Origin: Polycyclovorans algicola TG408
Lineage (GTDB): Bacteria; Pseudomonadota; Gammaproteobacteria; Nevskiales; Nevskiaceae
Direction of reading: 5' to 3'
NCBI RefSeq assembly: GCF_000711245.1
Contig: NZ_JOMH01000001.1
Location: 800,830-864,829 of the forward strand
Length of the DNA: 64,000 bases
Position 1 is the stretch's first letter. Every line of letters starts with the position of its first letter. Below the pieces are notes generated by a model. The model ran no database searches. It had not been told where the DNA came from and saw nothing but the letters and a program-made list of their open reading frames with translations. Shown here piece by piece: positions 52,040 to 59,989 of this stretch. The translations under genes were made by a program, and so were the position numbers.

Positions 52040-52789
52040 TCAGGGAATCGAGCGACGACGACCCGCGTCGAGGAACAGCGTGCTGCCCGCAAGGGCATCG
52101 GCCTCTGGATCGAGCAACAGCGCCACGGCCCAAGCGACTTGTCCCACCGTGGTGAAGGCCCCGATTGGGGACTGGCCGCGCATGTCATCGAGCACGCGCT
52201 CCACCGCGAGGTTCTCGCGAGTGGCAATGGCAGTGGCGATGCGGCGCAGACGCTCGGTATCCACCGGACCCGGAGATAGCAGGTGAGCCGTGATCCGGCG
52301 AGCTCCGTAGGCCAGGGACAGTTGGCGCACTGTATTCGCGAGCGCGGCGTTGCACACACCCGCCGTCGCGGCATGGGCGTCGGGTTCGAAACCGTAGAGC
52401 CCGCCGATCGCGACAATCCTGGCACCTTCGACCAGACGCGAGTCGGCCGCGCGAACCACACGCAGCAGGCCACCGACTTTGATATTCACCGAATCGACGA
52501 TCGACGAGGTCGGCACCACACTGACGCCGCCCGCGGTCGCCACTCCGGGCCCGTGAACAATCATGCGCACAGGGCCGTCGAGTTTTTGGCGGATGTGCTC
52601 GATAGCATCGTCGCTGCCGACGTCGCAAACGCAGGGAATGATGTTCTGGTGGGATGTTTCGGCGAGCGATTTCAGTGCTGCTTCGGTTCGCGCCACCGCC
52701 ACCACCTTGAGTCCTCTCGTCGCCAGCTTGTGCGCGATGACCTGTCCCATCGCGCCGCTGGCGCCGACCACCACGGCGGTTTCGCTCAT
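52040..52789 (-). CDS. Short-chain dehydrogenase-like protein without the Tyr-x3-Lys pair
   Basis: A 249-aa Rossmann protein. VVVGASGAMGQVIA binds the dinucleotide and SPGPVDTERL follows the usual place of the active site. At the catalytic position, where relatives have YxxxK, the sequence reads AHAATAGVCNAA. It may bind NAD(P) without classical oxidoreductase chemistry, or use other residues. It diverges from the Rieske operon at 53303 across a 510-bp gap. Confidence 0.8.
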   Translation of the reverse strand: MSETAVVVGASGAMGQVIAHKLATRGLKVVAVARTEAALKSLAETSHQNIIPCVCDVGSDDAIEHIRQKLDGPVRMIVHGPGVATAGGVSVVPTSSIVDSVNIKVGGLLRVVRAADSRLVEGARIVAIGGLYGFEPDAHAATAGVCNAALANTVRQLSLAYGARRITAHLLSPGPVDTERLRRIATAIATRENLAVERVLDDMRGQSPIGAFTTVGQVAWAVALLLDPEADALAGSTLFLDAGRRRSIP

Positions 52790-53302
52790 ATTCCTTCCTC
52801 AAGGCTCGCATTAGTTGTCCACGTCTGTCGGCAACATCCGTGGTAAGACATTTTGAACCACCGAAAGCAGGCCGTGCGTGCGCTCGCGCCAATAGCGATT
52901 ATCACGTTGTCGAGCGCATTCCCCAATACCGTTGACACGAACATAAGTGTCGCGATGAGTGTCACGAGCCATAATCAAGGTACAGGAGAAGACCTCGATG
53001 CGCATGGGCTTTGCCGCCCAAGCCTGGGCCTGGGCGTTTAACGCCCGGCAATAGCCCGCCCTTCCTCCGACGGGATCGCGCTGCATCCACCTAAGGGGCG
53101 CATGCATACGTTTTCGTCTATCGGGACGCTTTGATGACGAATCCGTACATCGAATTCCGAATTGTCTGGGCGCGTTGTTGAGTTTAGAAGGCCATGGCAC
53201 GAGTAACCGCTGAATTGCATCGCATCCTTTATCCTGGCATGGAACCTGCGTGTTACTGCAAAATGCTATCCGCTTCGAGATAGCGAAAAAGCTGGAGGAC
53301 CG
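52790..53302. promoter_or_regulatory. Divergent control region with GTGTC repeats
   Basis: No plausible gene lies here. Within it, GACAC (52934-52938) and GTGTC (52947-52951) form a dyad with 8-bp spacing, and AGTGTCGCGA (52946-52955) is repeated as AGTGTCACGA (52958-52967), one turn away. Such an array is a good candidate operator for a dimeric regulator acting on the SDR and the Rieske operon. No regulator gene is adjacent. Confidence 0.45.
53265..53284 (+). promoter_or_regulatory. GCTATC-N8-GATAGC dyad before the Rieske gene
   Basis: A perfect 6-bp inverted repeat ending 18 bp before the ATG at 53303 and just before the GGAGG ribosome site. It could be an operator overlapping the message start or a leader hairpin. 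Confidence 0.4.
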
Positions 53303-54553
53303 ATGGGAAATAACGACCACTTCGCGTTGCCGGAGCTTGGAACCCATGCATTAGGCACCGGGACCCTGCCAGTCGCGCATTACGTCTCTCCCGAATTTCT
53401 GGAGCTCGAGAAGGAACACGTCTTCCGCAAGAGCTGGTTGCTCGTCGGCCGCGATACCGACATGAAAGCCGCCGGCGATTACTTGACCTACACCATCGAC
53501 GCGCTCAGCGTTTCGGTGATTGTGGTGCGCGGCAAGGACCAGAAAATTCGCGCCTTCTACAACGCCTGTACGCATCGTGGCGCTCGCCTGCTTGCGCCAC
53601 CCTGCGGCAAAGCTCGCGCGCTGGTCTGCGGGTTTCACGGCTGGGCTTTCGATTTCGAAGGATCCCTGACGAACGTGCCCGACGAGCACCTGTTTCGCGA
53701 TCTGGACCGCAGCCAGGCCAACCTGCGTCCGGTCTCGGTCGACGTCTGGGGCGGATTCGTCTTCATCAATCTGGACCCGAAACCGCCGTGGACGCTGCGC
53801 GAATATCTCGCACCGCTGGGTGAGGCCTTTGATCTCTATCTTGGCAACCCGGCCTGGAATTGGACCTTTGGTTGGAAGGCGCGATTCAACGCCAACTGGA
53901 AGCTGCTCGTCGATGCGCAGATCGAGGGTTATCACGTCGACATGACGCACCGGAAGACCATCGCGGGTGCGATTCCAAGCGCCAGCGCGCCGGCTTACAT
54001 TTTCCCGGGCAGCGTCGGCGTCCCCTGCGGGGTTGCGGCCTATCGTCCAGCGGAAGAAAACGCCGGTAAGCAGACCGAAGTCACGTTGCTCTCCGCCAAA
54101 TATGGCGCGACGTCGATCTACACTAAGTCGGAAAAGGAATTCGTTTCCGAGGGCGGCGAGGGCGTGCTCAAGGATTCTCATCCACTGTGGATCTTCGACA
54201 ACTTCCTGGTGTTTCCGAACATCGTGATGTTCGTGCAGAAAGGTCAGATTCTTTTGCAGCGTACGACGCCGATCAATGAACACGAGTGCCTGTGGGAGGT
54301 GGATTTCTTTCACACTGAGGGCGCCACTAACTTTGGCCACCTGTTCAACTTCGAGCAGGGTCGCATCCAGATTCGTGATGTATTGTCGGAAGACCTTTAC
54401 ACCGCAGAGGGGATACACGCCAACTTCCGTGGTGGGTCGATCGACAAGGTCCACGCGAACATGCAGGAAGTTCCGATTCGCGCGTTCTACAACCGCTTGA
54501 TGGAAATAATCGAAAACGGTCAGAAGGCCGCTGCTGCAAAGGGCGAAAAATGA
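53303..54553 (+). CDS. Rieske non-haem iron oxygenase, EGYH type
   Basis: A 416-aa oxygenase. Rieske ligands are Cys89, His91, Cys109 and His112. The catalytic motif reads DAQIEGYHVDMTH: His211 and His216 bind iron, but the bridging residue is Glu208 instead of Asp, as in carnitine and choline monooxygenase-like enzymes. No beta subunit follows; instead an unknown 116-aa protein overlaps the stop. The enzyme is therefore probably an alpha-only or differently assembled oxygenase. Substrate unknown; the neighbouring PAH pair and SDRs suggest an aromatic or alicyclic compound. Confidence 0.88.
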   Translation: MGNNDHFALPELGTHALGTGTLPVAHYVSPEFLELEKEHVFRKSWLLVGRDTDMKAAGDYLTYTIDALSVSVIVVRGKDQKIRAFYNACTHRGARLLAPPCGKARALVCGFHGWAFDFEGSLTNVPDEHLFRDLDRSQANLRPVSVDVWGGFVFINLDPKPPWTLREYLAPLGEAFDLYLGNPAWNWTFGWKARFNANWKLLVDAQIEGYHVDMTHRKTIAGAIPSASAPAYIFPGSVGVPCGVAAYRPAEENAGKQTEVTLLSAKYGATSIYTKSEKEFVSEGGEGVLKDSHPLWIFDNFLVFPNIVMFVQKGQILLQRTTPINEHECLWEVDFFHTEGATNFGHLFNFEQGRIQIRDVLSEDLYTAEGIHANFRGGSIDKVHANMQEVPIRAFYNRLMEIIENGQKAAAAKGEK

Positions 54554-54900
54554 GCGCGCCACTTGTACGTCCGGAATTCATCGGCATGGAAGCTGATATT
54601 GCCGCCTGGGGACTACCGACCACAGAAGACCGCCTCGAAAAGCGGCTCAAGAGCTCGATGGACGAGATCCGCCGCTTCTACGACGCCATGCTACCGCGCC
54701 TGCCGGAAGTCATCGAATACCTCAACCAGTTTCCACTCGCAAGTATCCACGAACAGGACAAGCCGATGGCGTTCGCTGCGTTGGCCATGTGCGAAATCGA
54801 CAACGCGGTCAACAAGTGGGGCGTCGCCGTCGTCGACACCGGGATCGACGTGCGAAAATTCATTCCGAAAACACGCTTCGCCGACCGGAGCGCGCTATGA
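54550..54900 (+). CDS. Uncharacterised 116-residue protein linked to the Rieske oxygenase
   Basis: I do not recognise a family. The protein looks mainly helical, with a charged helix DEIRRFYDAMLPRLPEVIEYL near residues 38-58 and a second helix AFAALAMCEIDNAVNKWG near 75-92. It has no signal peptide or membrane segment. It overlaps the Rieske stop and the following SDR start by four bases each, so tight co-translation is likely. It holds the place of a beta subunit but does not resemble one. Confidence 0.7.
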   Translation: MSAPLVRPEFIGMEADIAAWGLPTTEDRLEKRLKSSMDEIRRFYDAMLPRLPEVIEYLNQFPLASIHEQDKPMAFAALAMCEIDNAVNKWGVAVVDTGIDVRKFIPKTRFADRSAL

Positions 54901-55676
54901 GCGGTCGCCTGGCGGGAAAGATTGCGCTGATCACAGGGACGGGTGGCGGTCAGGGTCGCGCAGCTGCCGAGCTGTTCGCTGCCGAAGGCGCCTGCGTTGT
55001 CGGCTGCGATCTGAAAGTTGCGGATAGCGAAGAGACGGTAAAGATGGTCACGGCCGCAGGTGGCCGCATGGTCAGCCGCGTCGTGGATCTCGGCGACGAG
55101 ACGCAGGTCAGCGACTGGATCCAATTTGCCGTCGACACCTACGGCGACTTTGACATTCTCTACAACAACGCCTCGGCAGTGCGTTACGGCACCATCGACA
55201 AGTTCTCGACCGAGGACTGGCGCTGGTTGATTCGCAATGAGCTGGATCTGGTGTACTACGCGACCAAGTATGCGCACCCGGTGCTCAAGCGGCGCGGTGG
55301 TGGTTCGATCATCAACACGGCCTCCGCAGCCGGCGTGATCGGTTCCACATTCGGCGGAAACATTTTCCAGTTTGCACACAGCATGACCAAGGGCGGCGTC
55401 ATCGCGATGACCCGTACTTGGGCCGCTGAATTTGCGTCGGCCGGAATTCGCGTCAACAGCATTTCGCCTGGGTTGATCGAGACGCCTGCCTTTGCGGTAT
55501 TCCCCGACAAGGATGCGCTCAAAAAGATGATTGCAGATTTCATGGATCTGCAGCTCGTTCGCATTCTCGGACAGCCTGTAGACATTGCGTATTGCGCGCT
55601 CTATCTGGCGGCTGACGAAGCGCGATTCGTGACCGGCCAGAACTTCTGCGTCGATGGTGGCCTGACGGCAATCTGA
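54897..55676 (+). CDS. Short-chain dehydrogenase with His in place of the catalytic Tyr
   Basis: A 259-aa SDR. TGTGGGQGRA binds the cofactor, NNASAV is the NNAG-type motif and INTASAAG holds the serine. The expected YxxxK reads HSMTK, with Lys kept and Tyr replaced by His. The start at 54897 overlaps the 116-aa gene. It may oxidise the product of the Rieske enzyme with altered acid-base chemistry. The region could also be a misread and should be resequenced. Confidence 0.85.
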   Translation: MSGRLAGKIALITGTGGGQGRAAAELFAAEGACVVGCDLKVADSEETVKMVTAAGGRMVSRVVDLGDETQVSDWIQFAVDTYGDFDILYNNASAVRYGTIDKFSTEDWRWLIRNELDLVYYATKYAHPVLKRRGGGSIINTASAAGVIGSTFGGNIFQFAHSMTKGGVIAMTRTWAAEFASAGIRVNSISPGLIETPAFAVFPDKDALKKMIADFMDLQLVRILGQPVDIAYCALYLAADEARFVTGQNFCVDGGLTAI

Positions 55677-55689
55677 GGAAAAAACAACA

Positions 55690-56397
55690 ATGATCAAGAT
55701 CTATCACATCGAACGCGAAGGCGACCCTTTTGGCGGATCGCGCAATTCTTGCAAGGTGCTCATCGCGCTGAGCGAGATCGGCGAGCGCTATGAAATGCGG
55801 GCGCTGTCGCGTCTGAACGACTGCCGGCCCGAGGATGCGCCGTATCGCAAGATCAATCCGAACGGCGTCACGCCGTCGATTGATGACGACGGTTTTGTCC
55901 TCTGGGAGTCGGGCGCGGTCCTACGCTATCTCGGAGAGTCGCGACCGGGCGAGACGCTGCTCCCTGCAGACCCGCAAAGCCGCGCCACGGTTCAGCAGTG
56001 GGTGAGTTGGGAGGGCGCGACCCTGGCACCGAGCCTGCTCGGCCTGTTCTTCGCAACGATGTCACCCACTCCTGATGCTGCCGCGACGGCGATGGCGAAA
56101 GCGGCGTATCTGGCGAACCTCGCCATTCTCAATAAGCAACTGTCCCAGCGCGCATATGTTTGCGACAACTATTCGATCGCTGATATCGCGATCGGTAGCT
56201 TGACTCCGATCTCGTTTTTGCTCGGGCTCGATCTCACGGAATATCCCAACATCCTTGCCTGGCTTCGCCGCCTCCGGAAGCGGCCAGCTTGGCGTGTTGC
56301 CGAAGCAGTCATGGCGGATATGGACGCGGGACAAGCGCAACTCGGCCAGGAAGTCGGTACGGATTCTGGAACAAATGAATCAGCGGAGGTGGTGTGA
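55690..56397 (+). CDS. Glutathione S-transferase family protein
   Basis: A 235-aa GST-like protein. An N-terminal thioredoxin-like domain (SRNSCKVLIALSEIGERYEM; NPNGVTPSIDDDGFVLWESGAVLRYL) carries the glutathione site and the C-terminal helical domain has YSIADIAIGSLTPISFLLG. It is not close to the BphK-type GST at 40366. Glutathione-dependent isomerisation or conjugation of a reactive intermediate is the likely role. It overlaps the next alpha gene (GTGA). Confidence 0.85.
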   Translation: MIKIYHIEREGDPFGGSRNSCKVLIALSEIGERYEMRALSRLNDCRPEDAPYRKINPNGVTPSIDDDGFVLWESGAVLRYLGESRPGETLLPADPQSRATVQQWVSWEGATLAPSLLGLFFATMSPTPDAAATAMAKAAYLANLAILNKQLSQRAYVCDNYSIADIAIGSLTPISFLLGLDLTEYPNILAWLRRLRKRPAWRVAEAVMADMDAGQAQLGQEVGTDSGTNESAEVV

Positions 56398-57773
56398 ATA
56401 AATTCGACTATCGCGATCTTGTCAACACCAAGGATGCGTTCCAGACGCGCAGCATCTTCTGGGATCCGGCGATCCATCAGGAAGAATTGAAGCAGATCTT
56501 CAATCGTTGCTGGCTTTTTTTGGCTCATGAAAGCCAGATTCCGGAACCGGGCGACTTCATCCGCACCTATATGGGTGAAGACGACGTAATCGTCGTGCGA
56601 GGACAAGACAAGAAGGTGCGTGCCTTCTTGAATGCCTGCATGCACAGGGGCAACAAGGTCTGCCAAGCCGAGTGGGGCCAGACCCGCTCATTCACCTGCT
56701 CGTACCACGGCTGGTCCTACGATACCTCGGGTCGCCTTGCCGCTGTGCCCTTGGAGAAGGACATCTATGACAACCTCGATCGCAGTCGCTTTGGCTTGGC
56801 GCCAGTGTCGCAAGTGGAAAGCTATAAGGGCCTGATCTTCGGAACTTTTGCCAAGGAAGGTCCCAGCCTGGCTGAATATCTCGGCGACGTGAGCTGGTAT
56901 CTCGATGTTCTGCTGGAGGGATCGCCAGGTGGCCTCGAATTGATTGGTACGCCTTACCGTGTGGAGGTTCCCGGTAACTGGAAGTTGCCGGTGGAAAACG
57001 CGATCGGCGACGGCTATCACGTCACTTGGGCGCATGCGGGGGCAATGCGTGTTGTAGGCACGCTCGCGACTGGACGTTCGGAACATGTGCTAGGGATCGG
57101 TGCGGAAAATTCTGGGGTGGATCTCAGCGGTGCTATCGAGATCAATGTTCCGCCGCACACTGTGCTGACGACACTCGACGGACAGTCCGGCTATGCGCTC
57201 TACGACCACCCCGAAAAGGTGCTCGAGTACGTGGAGCAGAACCGCCCGGACGTGATCGAGCGACTTGGTGAACTGCGTGGTCGCAGCATCTATGGTTCGG
57301 AGACGCACATCGGCATCTTCCCCAACCTGCAGGTGATCCAGGGCCTCAACTTTCTTCGCATCGTGCATCCGCGCGGCCCGGGGGCTTTCGAGGTCTGGAC
57401 GTTCGCGATGGTGGACAAAAACATGCCTGCTGCGGTCAAGGAGGTCGTGGAGAAAAATGTTCGGGCGACTTTTGGCCCTGCGGGTCTGCTCGAAGGCGAC
57501 GACGGCGATTTTACCGAGGCGATCACCCACTCTGCGGCGGGCTACGCTACGCGTCAGTTGAAAGGCTGGCTGGGCATGGGCCAGGGTCGCAAGGTCCCCT
57601 GGGACGGTCCCGGCGAAGCATCGCCGGGCCTCGTGAACGAACTCTGTCAGCGCAGCTTCTACGAGCAGTGGCAGCGCACCATGATGGCAACGTCGGTACA
57701 CGACATCCTGCCAAAGACTGCCGCCGTAACTGAGCCGGCTGCGGAGCTGGCGCGCGAGGTCGTCAATGGGTAA
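56394..57773 (+). CDS. PAH-type ring-hydroxylating dioxygenase, alpha subunit
   Basis: A 459-aa large subunit starting at GTG. Rieske ligands are Cys82, His84, Cys102 and His105; catalytic Asp206, His209 and His214 lie in ENAIGDGYHVTWAH; the late acidic region is LEGDDGDFTEA. It is most similar to the alpha at 13137. The beta gene begins eight bases before its stop. It complements the EGYH-type oxygenase three genes earlier, so this locus encodes two quite different oxygenases. Confidence 0.92.
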   Translation: MNKFDYRDLVNTKDAFQTRSIFWDPAIHQEELKQIFNRCWLFLAHESQIPEPGDFIRTYMGEDDVIVVRGQDKKVRAFLNACMHRGNKVCQAEWGQTRSFTCSYHGWSYDTSGRLAAVPLEKDIYDNLDRSRFGLAPVSQVESYKGLIFGTFAKEGPSLAEYLGDVSWYLDVLLEGSPGGLELIGTPYRVEVPGNWKLPVENAIGDGYHVTWAHAGAMRVVGTLATGRSEHVLGIGAENSGVDLSGAIEINVPPHTVLTTLDGQSGYALYDHPEKVLEYVEQNRPDVIERLGELRGRSIYGSETHIGIFPNLQVIQGLNFLRIVHPRGPGAFEVWTFAMVDKNMPAAVKEVVEKNVRATFGPAGLLEGDDGDFTEAITHSAAGYATRQLKGWLGMGQGRKVPWDGPGEASPGLVNELCQRSFYEQWQRTMMATSVHDILPKTAAVTEPAAELAREVVNG

Positions 57774-58311
57774 TCCAGCGCCTAGTGACATTCCGCGCGC
57801 TGAAGTCCCGCTAGACGTCGCGTATCGAGTGGAGCGCTTCCTTTCGCTCGAAGCACGCATGCTGGACGAAGAGCGCTATATCGACTGGCTGGGATTGCTC
57901 ACCGAGGACGTGCGCTACCGCATGCCGATTCCGCGCAACACCAAGCGGAAGAACCGACCCGGTACGACCTCCCTTGGCGGCGACGGCCTGATCTACGACG
58001 AGACGCTCCCGACCTTGCGACAGCGCGCGCTGCGCGAGGATACCGGCCTGGTCTGGCTCAACGATCCGCCGACGCACCACGTACGGATCATCACGAACGT
58101 GGAAACCTTTGTCGGCGAGGCGCCGGGCACGTATGACGTCCGTAGCAAGTTCATGCTCTTTCGCGCACGTCGCGATCGTGACCGCGTCAGTCACGTCGGC
58201 TGGCGCGAAGACGTCCTCTCCGAGACGCTTGCTGGCCTGCGCATCGCGTCACGCACGGTCTACCTGCCCGAGCGCGTCATCACCGACAAGAACCTGAACA
58301 CATTTTTCTAA
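57766..58311 (+). CDS. Ring-hydroxylating dioxygenase beta subunit
   Basis: A 181-aa small subunit: LSLEARMLDEERYIDWLGLL near residue 26, VWLNDPPTHHVRIITNVETF in the middle and DKNLNTFF at the end. It overlaps the alpha stop by eight bases. PAH type, partner of the alpha at 56394. Confidence 0.9.
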   Translation: MGNPAPSDIPRAEVPLDVAYRVERFLSLEARMLDEERYIDWLGLLTEDVRYRMPIPRNTKRKNRPGTTSLGGDGLIYDETLPTLRQRALREDTGLVWLNDPPTHHVRIITNVETFVGEAPGTYDVRSKFMLFRARRDRDRVSHVGWREDVLSETLAGLRIASRTVYLPERVITDKNLNTFF

Positions 58312-58362
58312 ATCAGCGGTCCCTCGAAAGGAACCAAATCGCCAGCGAATGGAGGATATAAA

Positions 58363-59118
58363 TTGAGCAAGCGAATGGAAGGCCGATGTGCCGTCGTAAC
58401 GGGGGCTTCCTCCGGCATGGGGCGTGCGACTGCAATGCGGTTTGCGGCCGAGGGCGCGAAGGTCTGCTTGGCCGACGTGAATCGGCAGGGCAATGAAGAG
58501 ACTCTGGACCTAATCAGACGCGCGGGTGGAACCGCGAGGGCCGAATATTGCGACGTGTCGGACGAGAAAGTCGTCCAGCGCACTTTCGCCGCGGCGGAGG
58601 CCGAGTACGGCTCCGTTTCGATCCTGTTCAACAACGCCGGAATGGAGGATGGTGACGGTGTTTCGGAAGATATTGAGCTGGAGCACTGGGAAAAGATCCA
58701 GGCCGTAAACACGCGCGGCGCGTTCCTTGCCGCGAAGTATGCAATCAGGAGCATGCTGGCTGCTGGCAAAGGAGGGGCGATCACCACCACGTCCTCGATC
58801 GGCGGGCTGATCGGCACGTCTGGCCTGCATGCCTACACCGCGTCAAAGGGCGCAGTGATTTCGCTCACGCGTGCATGGGCCGTGACCTATGCCAAGCGTG
58901 GCATACGTGCCAACGCGATCTGCCCGGGCCTGGTGATGACGCCGATGGTCACGCGCATCGGCAGCGGCTTCATTGAGGCTGCCACCAGCATGACGCCGAT
59001 GGGTCGCGGTGCAGCGCCGGAAGAGGTTGCGAATCTCGTGGCCTTCCTGTCCTCCGACGAGGCCAGCTTCATCACCGGCGCAATCATTCCGATCGACGGC
59101 GGCTATACCGCGCAATGA
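58363..59118 (+). CDS. Short-chain dehydrogenase/reductase
   Basis: A 251-aa canonical SDR: TGASSGMGRA, NNAGMED and the catalytic Tyr-Lys pair in AYTASKGAV; FITGAIIPIDGGYTAQ is the classical C-terminus. The start is TTG at 58363, eight bases after GGAGG. It may oxidise a dihydrodiol or a secondary alcohol from the neighbouring oxygenases. The next SDR overlaps its stop by four bases. Confidence 0.88.
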   Translation: MSKRMEGRCAVVTGASSGMGRATAMRFAAEGAKVCLADVNRQGNEETLDLIRRAGGTARAEYCDVSDEKVVQRTFAAAEAEYGSVSILFNNAGMEDGDGVSEDIELEHWEKIQAVNTRGAFLAAKYAIRSMLAAGKGGAITTTSSIGGLIGTSGLHAYTASKGAVISLTRAWAVTYAKRGIRANAICPGLVMTPMVTRIGSGFIEAATSMTPMGRGAAPEEVANLVAFLSSDEASFITGAIIPIDGGYTAQ

Positions 59119-59942
59119 ACGGTTCGGCCGTTGGTGCCGCGTTCACACTCGATCGTTTCAGGCTCGACGATCGCATCGCCATCGTCACTGGTGCGGGGTC
59201 GGGGCTCGGGCGGGTCTTCGCACGCGCGCTTGCGACGGCGGGGGCGACGGTGCTGTGCGCCGATATCGTCGCGTCGGAAGCCGAGAAGATCGCTGCGCAG
59301 ATCGTCGAGCAGGGCGGTGCGGCGCGTGCTCGCCACGTCGATGTAACGGACCCCGAATCGGTCGATGCGCTGATGGCCGTCACGGCACGAGATTACGAGC
59401 GTCTGGACATCCTGGTGAACAACGCAGGTATTGCCAGCGTGGCGCGCCGGCTGCACGAGCTGTCCATCTCCGATTGGGATCGCGTACAAGCCGTGAATAC
59501 GCGCGGCGTTTTTCTATGCACGCGAGCAGCACTGCCACTGATGCTCGATCGGCGCACAGGTTCGATCATCAATCTGGCCTCGATTGCCGGACTGGGTGGA
59601 ATATCGTTGAAGCTTTCGGCTGTGGCTGCAAATTACTCCGCGTCGAAGGGCGCCGTGATCGCGCTCAGCCGACAGGTCGCGGTCGAGTACGCGGGTGACG
59701 GCATTCGCTGCAACGTGATTGCACCGGGCTGGCATCTCGGCACGCAATTGGGCCGCGAGGCCTTGCCGCCATCCGAAGAGGCGCTGGGAAGAATCCTGGC
59801 GAACTTGCAAAGTTCGACGCCGATGGGCCGCACCGGCGATCCAGAGGAACTGGCAGGCCTGCTGGTCTATCTCGCAAGCGACGCCTCTTCATTCATGACA
59901 GGCCAGGTCATCGCGCACGACGGCGGCTGGACGGCCTGGTAG
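59115..59942 (+). CDS. Short-chain dehydrogenase/reductase
   Basis: A 275-aa canonical SDR: TGAGSGLGRV, NNAGIA, the catalytic pair in NYSASKGAV and a normal C-terminus (FMTGQVIAHDGGWTAW). It overlaps the preceding SDR. Two adjacent, fully conserved SDRs following a third with His in the active site suggest successive oxidation steps or different stereospecificities. It is the last gene before the insertion sequence. Confidence 0.88.
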   Translation: MNGSAVGAAFTLDRFRLDDRIAIVTGAGSGLGRVFARALATAGATVLCADIVASEAEKIAAQIVEQGGAARARHVDVTDPESVDALMAVTARDYERLDILVNNAGIASVARRLHELSISDWDRVQAVNTRGVFLCTRAALPLMLDRRTGSIINLASIAGLGGISLKLSAVAANYSASKGAVIALSRQVAVEYAGDGIRCNVIAPGWHLGTQLGREALPPSEEALGRILANLQSSTPMGRTGDPEELAGLLVYLASDASSFMTGQVIAHDGGWTAW

Positions 59943-59949
59943 AAAAGGT

Positions 59950-59967
59950 GATGAGAAATATCTCATC
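59950..59967. terminator. Short hairpin after the SDR operon
   Basis: GATGAGA-AATA-TCTCATC is a perfect 7-bp dyad eight bases past the last SDR stop. No T tract follows, so it may be a weak terminator or an operator; it is in any case just outside the insertion sequence. Confidence 0.35.
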
Positions 59968-59989
59968 CGCTGATTCGCTGTCCGGCCTA

